Positions 29,683 through 40,900 of a stretch of 54,818 bases of DNA are shown here, in pieces. Made by a program: the position numbers and the translations under genes. The number at the start of each line of letters is the position of its first letter. Positions within the stretch are counted from its first letter, which is position 1. Origin of the DNA: Alphaproteobacteria bacterium (GTDB taxonomy: Bacteria > Pseudomonadota > Alphaproteobacteria > GCA-2731375); the NCBI GenBank assembly GCA_016869175.1, contig VGEV01000006.1, positions 1-54,818 of the forward strand, read 5' to 3'. The notes beneath the pieces are model-generated. The model saw nothing but the letters and a program-made list of their open reading frames with translations. It ran no database searches and was not told the DNA's origin.

Positions 29683-30764
29683 GGCGGCTGGTCGCCCGCG
29701 GCCTTCGCACCGCCGTGGAATAGCGGGCTGTGCAAGTAGTGCGCCAGCAGGAACCGAAGCATCACGCCCATGACCGCAGCCAACGGCACCGCCAGCAACA
29801 CCCCGACGAAACCGAACAGACTGCCGCCCGCGAGCAACGCGAACATGATCCACACGGGATGCAACCCGGTATGCCGGCCAACGATGCGCGGCGTCAGCCA
29901 ATAGCCGTCCGCCACTTGCCCGGCGGCGAAAATCGCCGCCAGCAGCAGGAAATGCACGATTTCCCAACCGAACTGACTGAACAGCGTGACGAACGACAGG
30001 GCCATGCCCAGCATCACCCCGACGAACGGCACGAAATTGAGCAGGCCGGTCAGCAGGCCGATGATCAGCCCGAAATCCAGCCCGATCAGGGTCAGCGCGG
30101 TGGCGTAGTAGGCGGCCAGGATTAAGCAGGTCGTGCCCTGTCCGCGCACGAAGCCGGCCAGCACGTCATCGAACCGCGAGAACAGCTCGCGGATGACGGT
30201 GCGATGCTGGAGTGGCAGCCAGCCGTCGACCCGCGCCACGATCAGGTCGAAGTCGCGCAACAGATAGAACGCCACGACCGGCGTGATGAGCAGCAGGGCC
30301 AGCAGATTGAGGATGGCCGCGCCGCCGCTCAACGCACCGCCCAGGAGCTTGCCGAGGAACGCCACCGCGTCGCCGGCGACACCGGCCACCGCCTGCCGCA
30401 TGTCGCCCTCGATGCTGAGCCCGAGCGCCTGCAGCCGCTCGACGATCGAAGGCAACGCCTGCTCGCGCAGCATCTGCACGAAACGCGGCACCCGCTGCAG
30501 AAGCTGATCGAGCTGCCCCTGCACCAACGGAGCCAGCAGCAGCCCCACCAGAATGGCGGCCAGGAACACCGCCACGACGACCAGCGCGGCGGCCAGCGAC
30601 CGCGGCAGGCCCGAGCGCTTCAGGCGGTCGGCCACGGGATCGAAGAAATAGGCGATGGTAATACCCGCGACGAACGGCAACAGCACGCCGCGCAGCAGAT
30701 AGGTCAGCAGGCAGAACAGCACTAATCCCGCGGTCCAGGCCAGGATCTGCGCGCGGTCGTTCAT
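29679..30764 (-). CDS. AI-2E family transporter (PerM-like permease)
   Basis: A 361-residue inner-membrane protein of the AI-2 exporter/PerM family. It has about eight hydrophobic segments; family marks are PFVAGITIAYFFDPVADRL (about residues 30-48), LLITPVVAFYLLRDFD (about 158-173), and LLNFVPFVGVMLG with GYWLTPRIVGRHTGLHPVW near 265-310. The transported substrate is usually unknown and the AI-2 name should not be taken literally. It sits in the hda-perM-pgsA-like-DUF2066 unit conserved in alphaproteobacteria. Confidence 0.9.
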   Translation of the reverse strand: MNDRAQILAWTAGLVLFCLLTYLLRGVLLPFVAGITIAYFFDPVADRLKRSGLPRSLAAALVVVAVFLAAILVGLLLAPLVQGQLDQLLQRVPRFVQMLREQALPSIVERLQALGLSIEGDMRQAVAGVAGDAVAFLGKLLGGALSGGAAILNLLALLLITPVVAFYLLRDFDLIVARVDGWLPLQHRTVIRELFSRFDDVLAGFVRGQGTTCLILAAYYATALTLIGLDFGLIIGLLTGLLNFVPFVGVMLGMALSFVTLFSQFGWEIVHFLLLAAIFAAGQVADGYWLTPRIVGRHTGLHPVWIMFALLAGGSLFGFVGVLLAVPLAAVMGVMLRFLLAHYLHSPLFHGGAKAAGDQPP

Positions 30765-30765
30765 T

Positions 30766-31311
30766 TCAGGTTTCCTCCATCGTCGAGGACTGCCGCGACC
30801 AGCTCAGCACATAGCCGGCGCCAGAAGCGACGGTGGTGCCGGCAACGGCGGCGCTCAACAGATGCAAGCCCGCCGGCGGCAGATCCACGCCCAAGGCAGG
30901 GCCGCCCAGCACGACACCCGCGCAAACGATCTGCATCACGGTGTTGAGCTTGCTGATGCGCGAAGGCGCGAGCTCCGCCCGGTGCCCGAGCATATAGAGA
31001 AGCAACGCGCCGCCGACGATCAGCAGGTCGCGGGACACCACCAGCACCACGAGCCAAAGCGGCAGCAGCGCGAGCGAGGCCAGCGCCAGGTAGATCGCCA
31101 CCAGCATGGTCTTGTCGGCCACCGGGTCAAGGTAGACGCCAAGCCGCGTGCGCTGGCGCCAATGCCGGGCGATGAACCCATCCAGCGCGTCCGACAGGCC
31201 GGCGAACAGGAAAACCGCGAAAGCGCCGGTCCAGTGCTGCTCGAGAATTAGCAAGACGATGAGCGGCACCGACAGCAGTCGCAGCAGGCTCAGCAGGTTC
31301 GGAATGTTCAC
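30766..31311 (-). CDS. CDP-alcohol phosphatidyltransferase family protein
   Basis: A 181-residue membrane enzyme with the full signature of the family, LSDALDGFIAR followed by G and two Asp (LGVYLDPVADK), about residues 39-68: D-x2-DG-x2-AR-x8-G-x3-D-x3-D. It transfers a phosphatidyl group from CDP-diacylglycerol to an alcohol. It resembles PgsA (phosphatidylglycerophosphate synthase) or a bacterial cardiolipin synthase; the alcohol cannot be settled here. The GTG start overlaps the DUF2066 stop (GTGA). Confidence 0.88.
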   Translation of the reverse strand: MNIPNLLSLLRLLSVPLIVLLILEQHWTGAFAVFLFAGLSDALDGFIARHWRQRTRLGVYLDPVADKTMLVAIYLALASLALLPLWLVVLVVSRDLLIVGGALLLYMLGHRAELAPSRISKLNTVMQIVCAGVVLGGPALGVDLPPAGLHLLSAAVAGTTVASGAGYVLSWSRQSSTMEET

Positions 31312-32426
31312 TTCGGGCTCGTCGGTTGCCGCACCGCCATGCGCCAGGCTTCGCCTTCCTGCCTCAACTCGATCCCACGCTGGGCCAGCGCCAGCGCCAA
31401 CTGCGCCGGCTCGCCCAGCACTTGCAGCAGCAGTTGGGCCTGCCGCCGGGTAAGCGAGAGAATCTCAACACGGCGGATCGCGGCCGTCTGTTGCATGGTC
31501 CGCCGCAGCGTCACCAGGTCGGCCAGTCCGCCCAGTGCCGCTTCCACCAGAAGTTGGCCGCGCTGTTCGAAGTTGAGCAGGATGCTCCGCTTCCATTGTT
31601 CCTCCAGTTCGCTCAGCGCGGCGGTCGCCGCTTGGCGCAGCAGGTCGGCGGCGGGCGTGCCGGCGGCCGCCTGAAGGCGCCGCACGATGGTCGTGTCCTG
31701 CGCCCCGTCAAGTGCGTGAAGCGTGAGATCGAGCACGCTGCCGCCTGCGTCCTCCAGCAGTTTGGCGTCGGCCAGGATGACCGAGTCGGCGCCAAGTCGC
31801 GCCGCCAGCGGTCGCCAGGTCTCGACCGACGAAAGGCGCGCCCGGTCGGCCGGCGGCAGGGTCGCCGGCTCGGCGTCGGCTGACGGCAGAAGCATGGGTC
31901 GCAAGCCGGCCAACAGCGGCAGTTCCGCCCATGCCGCGGCCCAGGGATTGTCCCCCTCGAACAGCAGCAGTTGCCGTTCCCGTTCGAGCAGCGGCAGCAG
32001 CAGGGCGGGCTGCGCCCGCGTCTCGGCGAAGGGAATGCCCGCCTGCCGCAGCAGCGCGCGGATGCCCGCCCGACGGAACGCCACGTCGATGCGGGCGATG
32101 TAGCGCGTGGCGGAAACCCGCTCGCCGTGCACCTCCATGCCTTCGATCAGTGCTTGCAAGGCGGCTCCGACCGGCCGCGGCAGCCGGGCATGATCGGCCG
32201 GCAGGGTCAGTCGCTCCAGCACCTGCTGCACCGCCCGTCGTTCGGCGTCCGCGATGGCCTGTTCGCGCGCTTGAGCAGCGCTGGCCGAGGTAACATCGAC
32301 GGCGATCTCCCGTCCGACAAACGGACTGGCCTCGCCGCTCCGGTCCGGCGGCGACTGCGCCTGCACACGGCCCGCCAGCAGGCCCAAACTGGCGGCCAGC
32401 AACAGGGCAAGGCCACGCGACCACAT
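31308..32426 (-). CDS. DUF2066 domain protein, exported
   Basis: A 372-residue protein of unknown function with a clear signal peptide ([20 protein letters not shown], cut near VQA-Q). DUF2066 spans most of the mature protein, with repeated short segments such as [21 protein letters not shown] and the late [14 protein letters not shown]. It is the first gene of the minus-strand unit and diverges from purM. I chose the ATG at 32426, where the signal peptide begins; an upstream in-frame start would run into the purM leader. A periplasmic location is expected; the function is not known. Confidence 0.82.
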   Translation of the reverse strand: MWSRGLALLLAASLGLLAGRVQAQSPPDRSGEASPFVGREIAVDVTSASAAQAREQAIADAERRAVQQVLERLTLPADHARLPRPVGAALQALIEGMEVHGERVSATRYIARIDVAFRRAGIRALLRQAGIPFAETRAQPALLLPLLERERQLLLFEGDNPWAAAWAELPLLAGLRPMLLPSADAEPATLPPADRARLSSVETWRPLAARLGADSVILADAKLLEDAGGSVLDLTLHALDGAQDTTIVRRLQAAAGTPAADLLRQAATAALSELEEQWKRSILLNFEQRGQLLVEAALGGLADLVTLRRTMQQTAAIRRVEILSLTRRQAQLLLQVLGEPAQLALALAQRGIELRQEGEAWRMAVRQPTSPK

Positions 32427-32448
32427 TGCAAACCACCTGCGATTGGCT

Positions 32449-33557
<1,109 letters not shown>

Positions 33558-33561
<4 letters not shown>

Positions 33562-34214
33562 GCGCGAAGCGCGCGGTCGCCGTGCTGCTGTCTGGCCGCG
33601 GCAGCAACATGGTGGCTCTGGCCGAGGCCGCCGCCCGGCCGGACTATCCCGCCCGCATCGTCACGGTGCTGTCGGACAAGGCGGATGCCCCCGGGTTGAG
33701 CCGGGCGCGCGCGCTCGGCCTGCCCGCTGGCGTGGTCGCCCGGGCGCAGCATCCGAGCAAACCGGCCTTCGAAGCGGCGCTCGACGCCGAATTGCGTGCC
33801 GCCGGCGCGGAGTTCATCTGCCTGGCCGGCTTCATGCGGCTGTTGAGCGCGGCCTTCCTGGCCGGCTGGCACGACCGCGTGCTCAACATCCATCCCTCGC
33901 TGTTGCCGGCATTCAAGGGTCTGTCCGCCCAGGCACAGGCCTTGGCGGCTGGCGTTCGCATCGCCGGCTGTACGGTGCACATCGTGCGCCCGGAAATGGA
34001 TGCCGGCCCGATCATCGCGCAGGCGGCCGTGCCGGTGCTCGCCGACGACAGCCTGGACCGCCTGGAGGCGCGCATCCTGGCGGCCGAGCACCGGCTTTAT
34101 CCGCGCGCCTTGGCGCTGTTCTGCCAGGGCCGCGTGCGGCTCACGGACGGGCGCGCGCGGGTCGATGCCCCGACGCCCGCCCCGACGGCATTGTACAATC
34201 CACCCGCCGACTAA
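33558..34214 (+). CDS. purN: Phosphoribosylglycinamide formyltransferase
   Basis: A 218-residue folate-dependent GAR transformylase. The start GTG overlaps the purM stop. The phosphate-binding loop LLSGRGSNM (about residues 9-17), the formyl-folate catalytic region [15 protein letters not shown] (about 104-118, Asn and His) and the catalytic Asp in [11 protein letters not shown] (about 143-153) are all present. purM-purN coupling is common in proteobacteria. Its last bases overlap the convergent ndk stop. Confidence 0.96.
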
Positions 34215-34633
34215 CCCACGATCTCGGTCTGGCTGAAGAAATAGGCGATCTCGATGGCCGCGTTCTCCACCGAATCCGAGCCGTGCGCGGAGTTGGCTTC
34301 GATCGATTGGGCCAGGTCGGCGCGGATCGTGCCGGGCGCCGCCTTCTTGGGATCGGTCGCGCCCATGACCTCGCGGTTGCGGGCCACCGCGCTCTCGCCT
34401 TCCAGCACTTGCACGACCACCGGACCGGACGACATGAAATCGCAGAGCGAATTGAAGAAGGGTCGCTCTCGGTGCACCGCATAGAACCCTTCGGCCTGCT
34501 TGCGGCTCAGCCAAAGCCGTTTCTGCGCCACCACGCGCAGCCCGGCCGCCTCCAGTCGACGGATCACCTCACCCGTCAGGTTGCGGCGCGTGGCATCGGG
34601 CTTGATGATCGACAGCGTGCGTTCCAGCGCCAT
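34211..34633 (-). CDS. ndk: Nucleoside diphosphate kinase
   Basis: A 140-residue kinase that balances nucleoside triphosphate pools through a phospho-histidine. [13 protein letters not shown] (about residues 6-18), the active-site His in [12 protein letters not shown] (about 112-123) and the C-terminal YFFSQTEI are typical. The ATG has AAGGAG seven bases upstream. It overlaps purN tail to tail by four bases. Confidence 0.97.
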   Translation of the reverse strand: MALERTLSIIKPDATRRNLTGEVIRRLEAAGLRVVAQKRLWLSRKQAEGFYAVHRERPFFNSLCDFMSSGPVVVQVLEGESAVARNREVMGATDPKKAAPGTIRADLAQSIEANSAHGSDSVENAAIEIAYFFSQTEIVG

Positions 34634-34731
34634 GGAAAACTCCTTCGAAGGCAGCGGTATTGCCTGGGCGGGCGGGTTATATCGAGCACCGAACAGAGGA
34701 ACAAGCCGGCCCGAGCCAGACCCATCACGAC

Positions 34732-36618
<1,887 letters not shown>

Positions 36619-36624
<6 letters not shown>

Positions 36625-36644
36625 GACCGCCCTCAGTCCTTTTT
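36619..36644 (+). terminator. Probable intrinsic terminator of the ABC-F gene
   Basis: GGCTGAG pairs with CTCAGTC (one G-T pair) around the loop ACCGCC, followed after one base by five T (36640-36644). It sits between the convergent ABC-F and holC genes and overlaps the last codons of both. Confidence 0.5.
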
Positions 36645-37082
36645 CTCCCAGCCGCCGCGCTCGCCCTGCTGCCAGTATGTCAGCTGGTGGCCAGCGGCCC
36701 GGTAGCGACTCCAGCGCTCGCGCGCCGCCTGCACGGTCGCCTCGTCGCGGCCATTGAACAGGTCGGCAACCCGGTCGAAGCGGTCGACGAAGGCAGGTTC
36801 GGTGCCATCGACCACCACCAGGATCTGGGCGGCGTTCGGGTTCTCCTCGCGGGTGGTGAGGAAGATCGGCTGCTGCTCGGGCCAGCCCTCGCGGCCGGTG
36901 CCGTGCGGCAGCCAGCTTCGTTCCTCATAGGTCCACAGATGCCCGTCGAGCGCCGCCACCCGCTCCTCGCTGCCGGCCAGCACCACCGCCCGCTGCCCGC
37001 GCTCCAGCACTCTTTCCAACAGCTTCGGCAGCACGTCTTCCAGGCTCTGCCGCTGCAAGTGGTAGAAGCCGATCTCGCTCAT
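36633..37082 (-). CDS. holC: DNA polymerase III chi subunit
   Basis: A 149-residue accessory protein of the clamp-loader complex that links the replisome to SSB through its partner psi. MSEIGFYHLQRQSLEDVLPK opens the protein, GQRAVVLAGSEERVAALD follows, and the conserved LWTYEERSWLPHG lies near residues 49-61. NGRDEATVQAARERWSRY is near 111-128. The ATG overlaps the pepA stop, a gene pair conserved in proteobacteria. Confidence 0.93.
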   Translation of the reverse strand: MSEIGFYHLQRQSLEDVLPKLLERVLERGQRAVVLAGSEERVAALDGHLWTYEERSWLPHGTGREGWPEQQPIFLTTREENPNAAQILVVVDGTEPAFVDRFDRVADLFNGRDEATVQAARERWSRYRAAGHQLTYWQQGERGGWEKKD

Positions 37083-38575
37083 TTGCCTTCGTAGTGATCG
37101 CGCACCAGCCGATCGAGCAGCCTGACGCCCCAGCCGACCGCGCCCTTCGGCACCGTCGGCCGCTCCTTGCTCGCCCAAGCGACGCCGGCGATGTCAAGGT
37201 GCGCCCACGGCACCTTGTTGACAAAGCGCTGCAGGAACACCGCGCCCATGATCGAGCCGGCGGCGCGGTTGGCGCCGATGTTCTGCATGTCGGCGATCTG
37301 GCTGTCGATCTGCTTGTCGTACGCGTCACCCAGCGGCAGCCGCCAGATCAGCTCGCCCTCGGCCTTGCCGGCCGCCAGCATGTGGTCGGCCAGCGTATCG
37401 TCACTGGCGAACAGGCCGGCATATTCGTGTCCCAGCGCCACCACCATGGCACCGGTCAGGGTGGCCAGGTCGATCATGAATTGCGGCTTGAACCGGTCTT
37501 GCGTGTACCAAAGCGCATCGGCCAGCACCAGGCGGCCCTCAGCGTCGGTGTTCAGCACCTCGATGGTTTGCCCGGACATCGAGCGCACCACATCGCCTGG
37601 CCGCTGCGCGGTGCCGGAGGGCATGTTCTCGACCAAGCCGACAATACCGACCGCGTTGACCCTGGCCTTGCGCGCGGCCAGCGCGCGCATCACGCCGATC
37701 ACCGCCGCCGAGCCGCCCATGTCCCACTTCATGTCCTCCATGCCCTGCGCCGGCTTGATCGAGATCCCGCCGGTATCGAAAGTGACCCCCTTGCCGACGA
37801 AGGCTACCGGCTTGCTGCCGCGCGGACCTCCCAGCCATTGCATGACCACGAGCTGGGTTTCGTGCGCGCTGCCCTGACCGACGCCCAACAGGGCGTTCAT
37901 GCCCAGCCGCTTCAACTGTGCCTCGCCCAGCACCTCGACCTTGAGACCGAGCTTGACCAGACCCCGGCATTCCCGGGCCAAGCTTTCGGGATAGATCACG
38001 TTGGCGGGCTCGCTGACCAGGTCGCGCGAGAAGGCGATGGCCTCGGCCACCGCCCGCAGCGGCTGGAAGGCGCGCCGCGCGCCGGTCGCGGCCCTCGCCA
38101 ACACGGTCACCGACCGAAGGCTCGGCTTCTGTTCCGGCTTCTGCGTGGTACGGTACTTGTCGAAGCGATAGCTTCCCAAGGCGGCGCCATAAGCCAGCCG
38201 CGCGGCGCAATCGGCGGCGTCGAGTTTGCCATCGGGGATTGTGTCGCTGACGATCGTCAGCTCGCTCTCGCCGCTGACCATCAAGCGCTGCACCGCGCCG
38301 CCGCCGACCGCCTCCAGCGCCAACGCATCCACCTCGCCCGGCTTGCCAAGGCCGGCAAGCAGCACGCGGTTGAGCTTGAGCCCTGCCGGAGCGATCACTT
38401 CCAGCCATTGCCCCCGTTCGCCGCGGAACCGGCTGGCCTTGATCGCCCGGCTCAGCGCACCGTTGCTGGCCTCATCCAGGCGCCGCGCGGTCGGCAGCAG
38501 CATGCCCTCCTTCAGCACAGCCACCACCACGCTGCCCGCATTCGGCAGCTTGCCTTCGTTGATTTCAACCTTCAT
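37079..38575 (-). CDS. pepA: Leucyl aminopeptidase (M17)
   Basis: A 498-residue cytosolic metallo-aminopeptidase. The catalytic domain carries FVGKGVTFDTGGISIKPA (about residues 256-273), the metal and substrate residues KWDMGGSAAVIG (about 279-290) and the M17 signature NTDAEGRLVLADAL (about 342-355). PepA homologues can also bind DNA in site-specific recombination and regulation; nothing here indicates that use. A TAATAT -10-like box lies about 26 bases upstream of the ATG, in the gap divergent from lptF. Confidence 0.96.
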   Translation of the reverse strand: MKVEINEGKLPNAGSVVVAVLKEGMLLPTARRLDEASNGALSRAIKASRFRGERGQWLEVIAPAGLKLNRVLLAGLGKPGEVDALALEAVGGGAVQRLMVSGESELTIVSDTIPDGKLDAADCAARLAYGAALGSYRFDKYRTTQKPEQKPSLRSVTVLARAATGARRAFQPLRAVAEAIAFSRDLVSEPANVIYPESLARECRGLVKLGLKVEVLGEAQLKRLGMNALLGVGQGSAHETQLVVMQWLGGPRGSKPVAFVGKGVTFDTGGISIKPAQGMEDMKWDMGGSAAVIGVMRALAARKARVNAVGIVGLVENMPSGTAQRPGDVVRSMSGQTIEVLNTDAEGRLVLADALWYTQDRFKPQFMIDLATLTGAMVVALGHEYAGLFASDDTLADHMLAAGKAEGELIWRLPLGDAYDKQIDSQIADMQNIGANRAAGSIMGAVFLQRFVNKVPWAHLDIAGVAWASKERPTVPKGAVGWGVRLLDRLVRDHYEGK

Positions 38576-38679
38576 AACCGGCCCCGTCGCTGACGGTCGG
38601 CATATTAGCGGCCGGCCGCCCGAATGAAAGCCGCCCAGGGGGCGCAGCGCGGCTTAGGGCGCACCAGGGAAACGCAACC

Positions 38680-39801
38680 GTGTGGGCTCGCAACCGTTTC
38701 CAACGCTACGTCCTGGCGCAACTGGCCGGCCCCCTGTTGCTGTTCACCCTGTCGCTGACCGGCGTCGTCTGGCTGACGCAATCGCTGCGTTCGGTGGACC
38801 TGATCGTCAACCGCGGCCTCTCGGTTGGCGCCTTCCTGTCGCTGACGACGCTGGTCCTGCCGAGCGTGTTGACCTTGATCTTGCCGATCGGGCTGTTTGC
38901 CGCCGTACTCTACGCCTATCAGCGGCTGGCCGCGGAAAGCGAACTGGTGGCAATGGTGGCCACGGGTCTCAGCCCCTGGCAGCTGGCGGCGCCGGCGCTG
39001 AAGCTCGCCTCGCTGATCACGTTGCTGTGTTACGCCTTCACCCTCTACTTGATGCCGGCCGGCCTGCGCAGCTTCAAGACGATGCAGACCGAGTTGCGCA
39101 GCGACCTGTCGCATGTGCTGTTGCAGGAAGGCGCCTTCAACACGCTGGGCGACCGCTTGACGGTCTACATTCGCGAACGACTGCCCGGCGGCGAGCTGCG
39201 CGGCATCCTGGTGCACGATAGCCGCGACGCGCAGCGGCCGGTCACCATGATGGCGAGCCAGGCGGCCTTGGTGCTGAGCGCGGCGGGGCCACGACTGGTC
39301 ATGCTGGACGGCAATCGGCAGGAAGTCGAGCGCGCGGCGGGACGCGTCTCGCTGCTGAACTTCCAGCGTTACGAACTCGATCTGCGGGCCTTCATGAAGA
39401 ATCCGGAAAGCCGTTGGTTGGAGCCGCGCGAACGCTACCTGCACGAACTCTTGGTGCTGACCGACAACCTGGACGACGTCAAGAATGCCGGGCGTCTGCG
39501 CGCCGAAGCGCATGACCGGCTGGTGGGACCGCTCTATGCGTTGAGCTTCACGCTGATCGCGCTGGCCGCGGTCCTGGGCGGCGAGTTCAACCGCAAGGGC
39601 AAGACCTTGCGGCTGGCCGCCGCGGTGCTGGTGGCGTTGGTCACCCGGCTAGCCGGCGTCGGGCTGGTCACCCTGTCGGCGCGCACGCCGCTTCTGCTGC
39701 CACTCCTCTATGCCACCGCCTTGTTGCCGGCGATCGTGGCGGCGCACTTGCTGAGCGACCGTGCGCGGAATTCGTCCGGTCTGTGGCCGGTCAACCCCTG
39801 A
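38680..39801 (+). CDS. lptF: LPS export ABC transporter permease LptF
   Basis: A 373-residue inner-membrane permease. With LptG and the ATPase LptB it extracts lipopolysaccharide from the inner membrane. It has six predicted membrane segments in two groups of three (about residues 12-100 and 285-365) around a periplasmic jellyroll domain (about 120-265). RNRFQRYVLAQLAGPLL at the start and SELVAMVATGLSPWQLAAPAL are typical of YjgP/YjgQ proteins. The start is GTG with AGGGAAA upstream. It heads the lptF-lptG-lptD-surA-pdxA-rsmA operon. Confidence 0.94.
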   Translation: MWARNRFQRYVLAQLAGPLLLFTLSLTGVVWLTQSLRSVDLIVNRGLSVGAFLSLTTLVLPSVLTLILPIGLFAAVLYAYQRLAAESELVAMVATGLSPWQLAAPALKLASLITLLCYAFTLYLMPAGLRSFKTMQTELRSDLSHVLLQEGAFNTLGDRLTVYIRERLPGGELRGILVHDSRDAQRPVTMMASQAALVLSAAGPRLVMLDGNRQEVERAAGRVSLLNFQRYELDLRAFMKNPESRWLEPRERYLHELLVLTDNLDDVKNAGRLRAEAHDRLVGPLYALSFTLIALAAVLGGEFNRKGKTLRLAAAVLVALVTRLAGVGLVTLSARTPLLLPLLYATALLPAIVAAHLLSDRARNSSGLWPVNP

Positions 39802-40895
39802 TGTTCCTTCCCGTCACGCTCCTGGCTTATCTCGGACGGCATTTCCTGCTGTCGCTGGCGGCGGTGCTGGGCGCCCTGCTGGCGCTGCTGCTGATCGCTG
39901 ACAGCATCGAACTGCTGCGCCGAGCGGCCAAGCGGGAGGCGGTCGAACTGGCGCAGATCGCGGCCATGGCGCTGCTCAAGCTGCCTTCGAGCGCGCACAA
40001 GCTGCTGCCTTTCGCCTGCCTGTTCGGAGCGCTTGCCAGCTTTTCGCGCCTGACCCGCTCGAGCGAACTGGTGGCCACCCGCGCGGCCGGCGTATCGGTC
40101 TGGCAGTTCTTGCTGCCGGCGACGCTGCTGGCCTTCCTGCTGGGCCTGCTGGCGGTGGCGGTGCTCAACCCGCTTTCGGCGGTCCTGGCGCTGCGCTTCG
40201 AGATCCTGGAGGCAAAGTTCCTGGAGGGCCGCGTCAGCCTGCTGACGGTATCGCCGACCGGATTGTGGTTGCGGCAAGGCGATCGCCAGGGCCAGCAAGT
40301 CGTGCACGCGCTGCGGGTCTCAGCGGAGGGCATGCGGCTTTCCGAGGTGACGATCTATCTCTATCAGGGCGGCGACCGGTTTGTCGGCCGGCTGGATGCG
40401 CGTCAGGCGCAGTTGCTGCCCGGCGCTTGGCTGTTGCAGGACGGCCTGAAGACCGCGGCGAACGGCGCCGTCGAACGCTTTCAGGACTACCGCCTGCCCA
40501 CCTCGCTCACGGTCGCGCAGGCGCAGGAGAGCTTTGCCTCGCCCAGCACCTTGTCCTTTTGGACGCTGCCGCGCTTCATCGACGGCCTGCGCCAAGCGGG
40601 CTTTTCGGCGTTGCTTCATCGCCTGCACTGGCATTCGCTGTTGGCTACGCCGCTCTTGCTGGCCGTCATGGTGCCGCTGGCGGCCGCTTTCTCGCTACGT
40701 TTTCATCGCCGGGGGGGCGCCGGGCTGGTCATCGGCGCCGGCGTGCTGTCCGGCTTCCTGCTCTACTTCCTTGGCGACCTGGTGCGGGCCCTCGGCCAGT
40801 CCGGCAGCGTGCCGATCGTGCTGGCGGCCTGGGCGCCTGGCGCGATCAGCCTGTTGGCGGCACTTGCCTTGCTGTTCCATCTGGAGGACGGCTGA
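39801..40895 (+). CDS. lptG: LPS export ABC transporter permease LptG
   Basis: A 364-residue partner of LptF with the same layout: membrane segments at about residues 12-35, 55-80, 95-120 and three more after 270, around a periplasmic domain. LLRRAAKREAVELAQIAAMA and TRSSELVATRAAGVSVWQFL are the cytoplasmic coupling region. The ATG overlaps the lptF stop (TGATG). A run of seven G (40711-40717) sits within the coding sequence. Confidence 0.93.
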   Translation: MFLPVTLLAYLGRHFLLSLAAVLGALLALLLIADSIELLRRAAKREAVELAQIAAMALLKLPSSAHKLLPFACLFGALASFSRLTRSSELVATRAAGVSVWQFLLPATLLAFLLGLLAVAVLNPLSAVLALRFEILEAKFLEGRVSLLTVSPTGLWLRQGDRQGQQVVHALRVSAEGMRLSEVTIYLYQGGDRFVGRLDARQAQLLPGAWLLQDGLKTAANGAVERFQDYRLPTSLTVAQAQESFASPSTLSFWTLPRFIDGLRQAGFSALLHRLHWHSLLATPLLLAVMVPLAAAFSLRFHRRGGAGLVIGAGVLSGFLLYFLGDLVRALGQSGSVPIVLAAWAPGAISLLAALALLFHLEDG

Positions 40896-40900
40896 ACGCC

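Noticed and set aside
34185-34200. ATTGTACAAT palindrome near the end of purN as a regulatory site
   Set aside because: It lies inside the purN coding region just before the stop, away from any start codon, and is only ten bases long.
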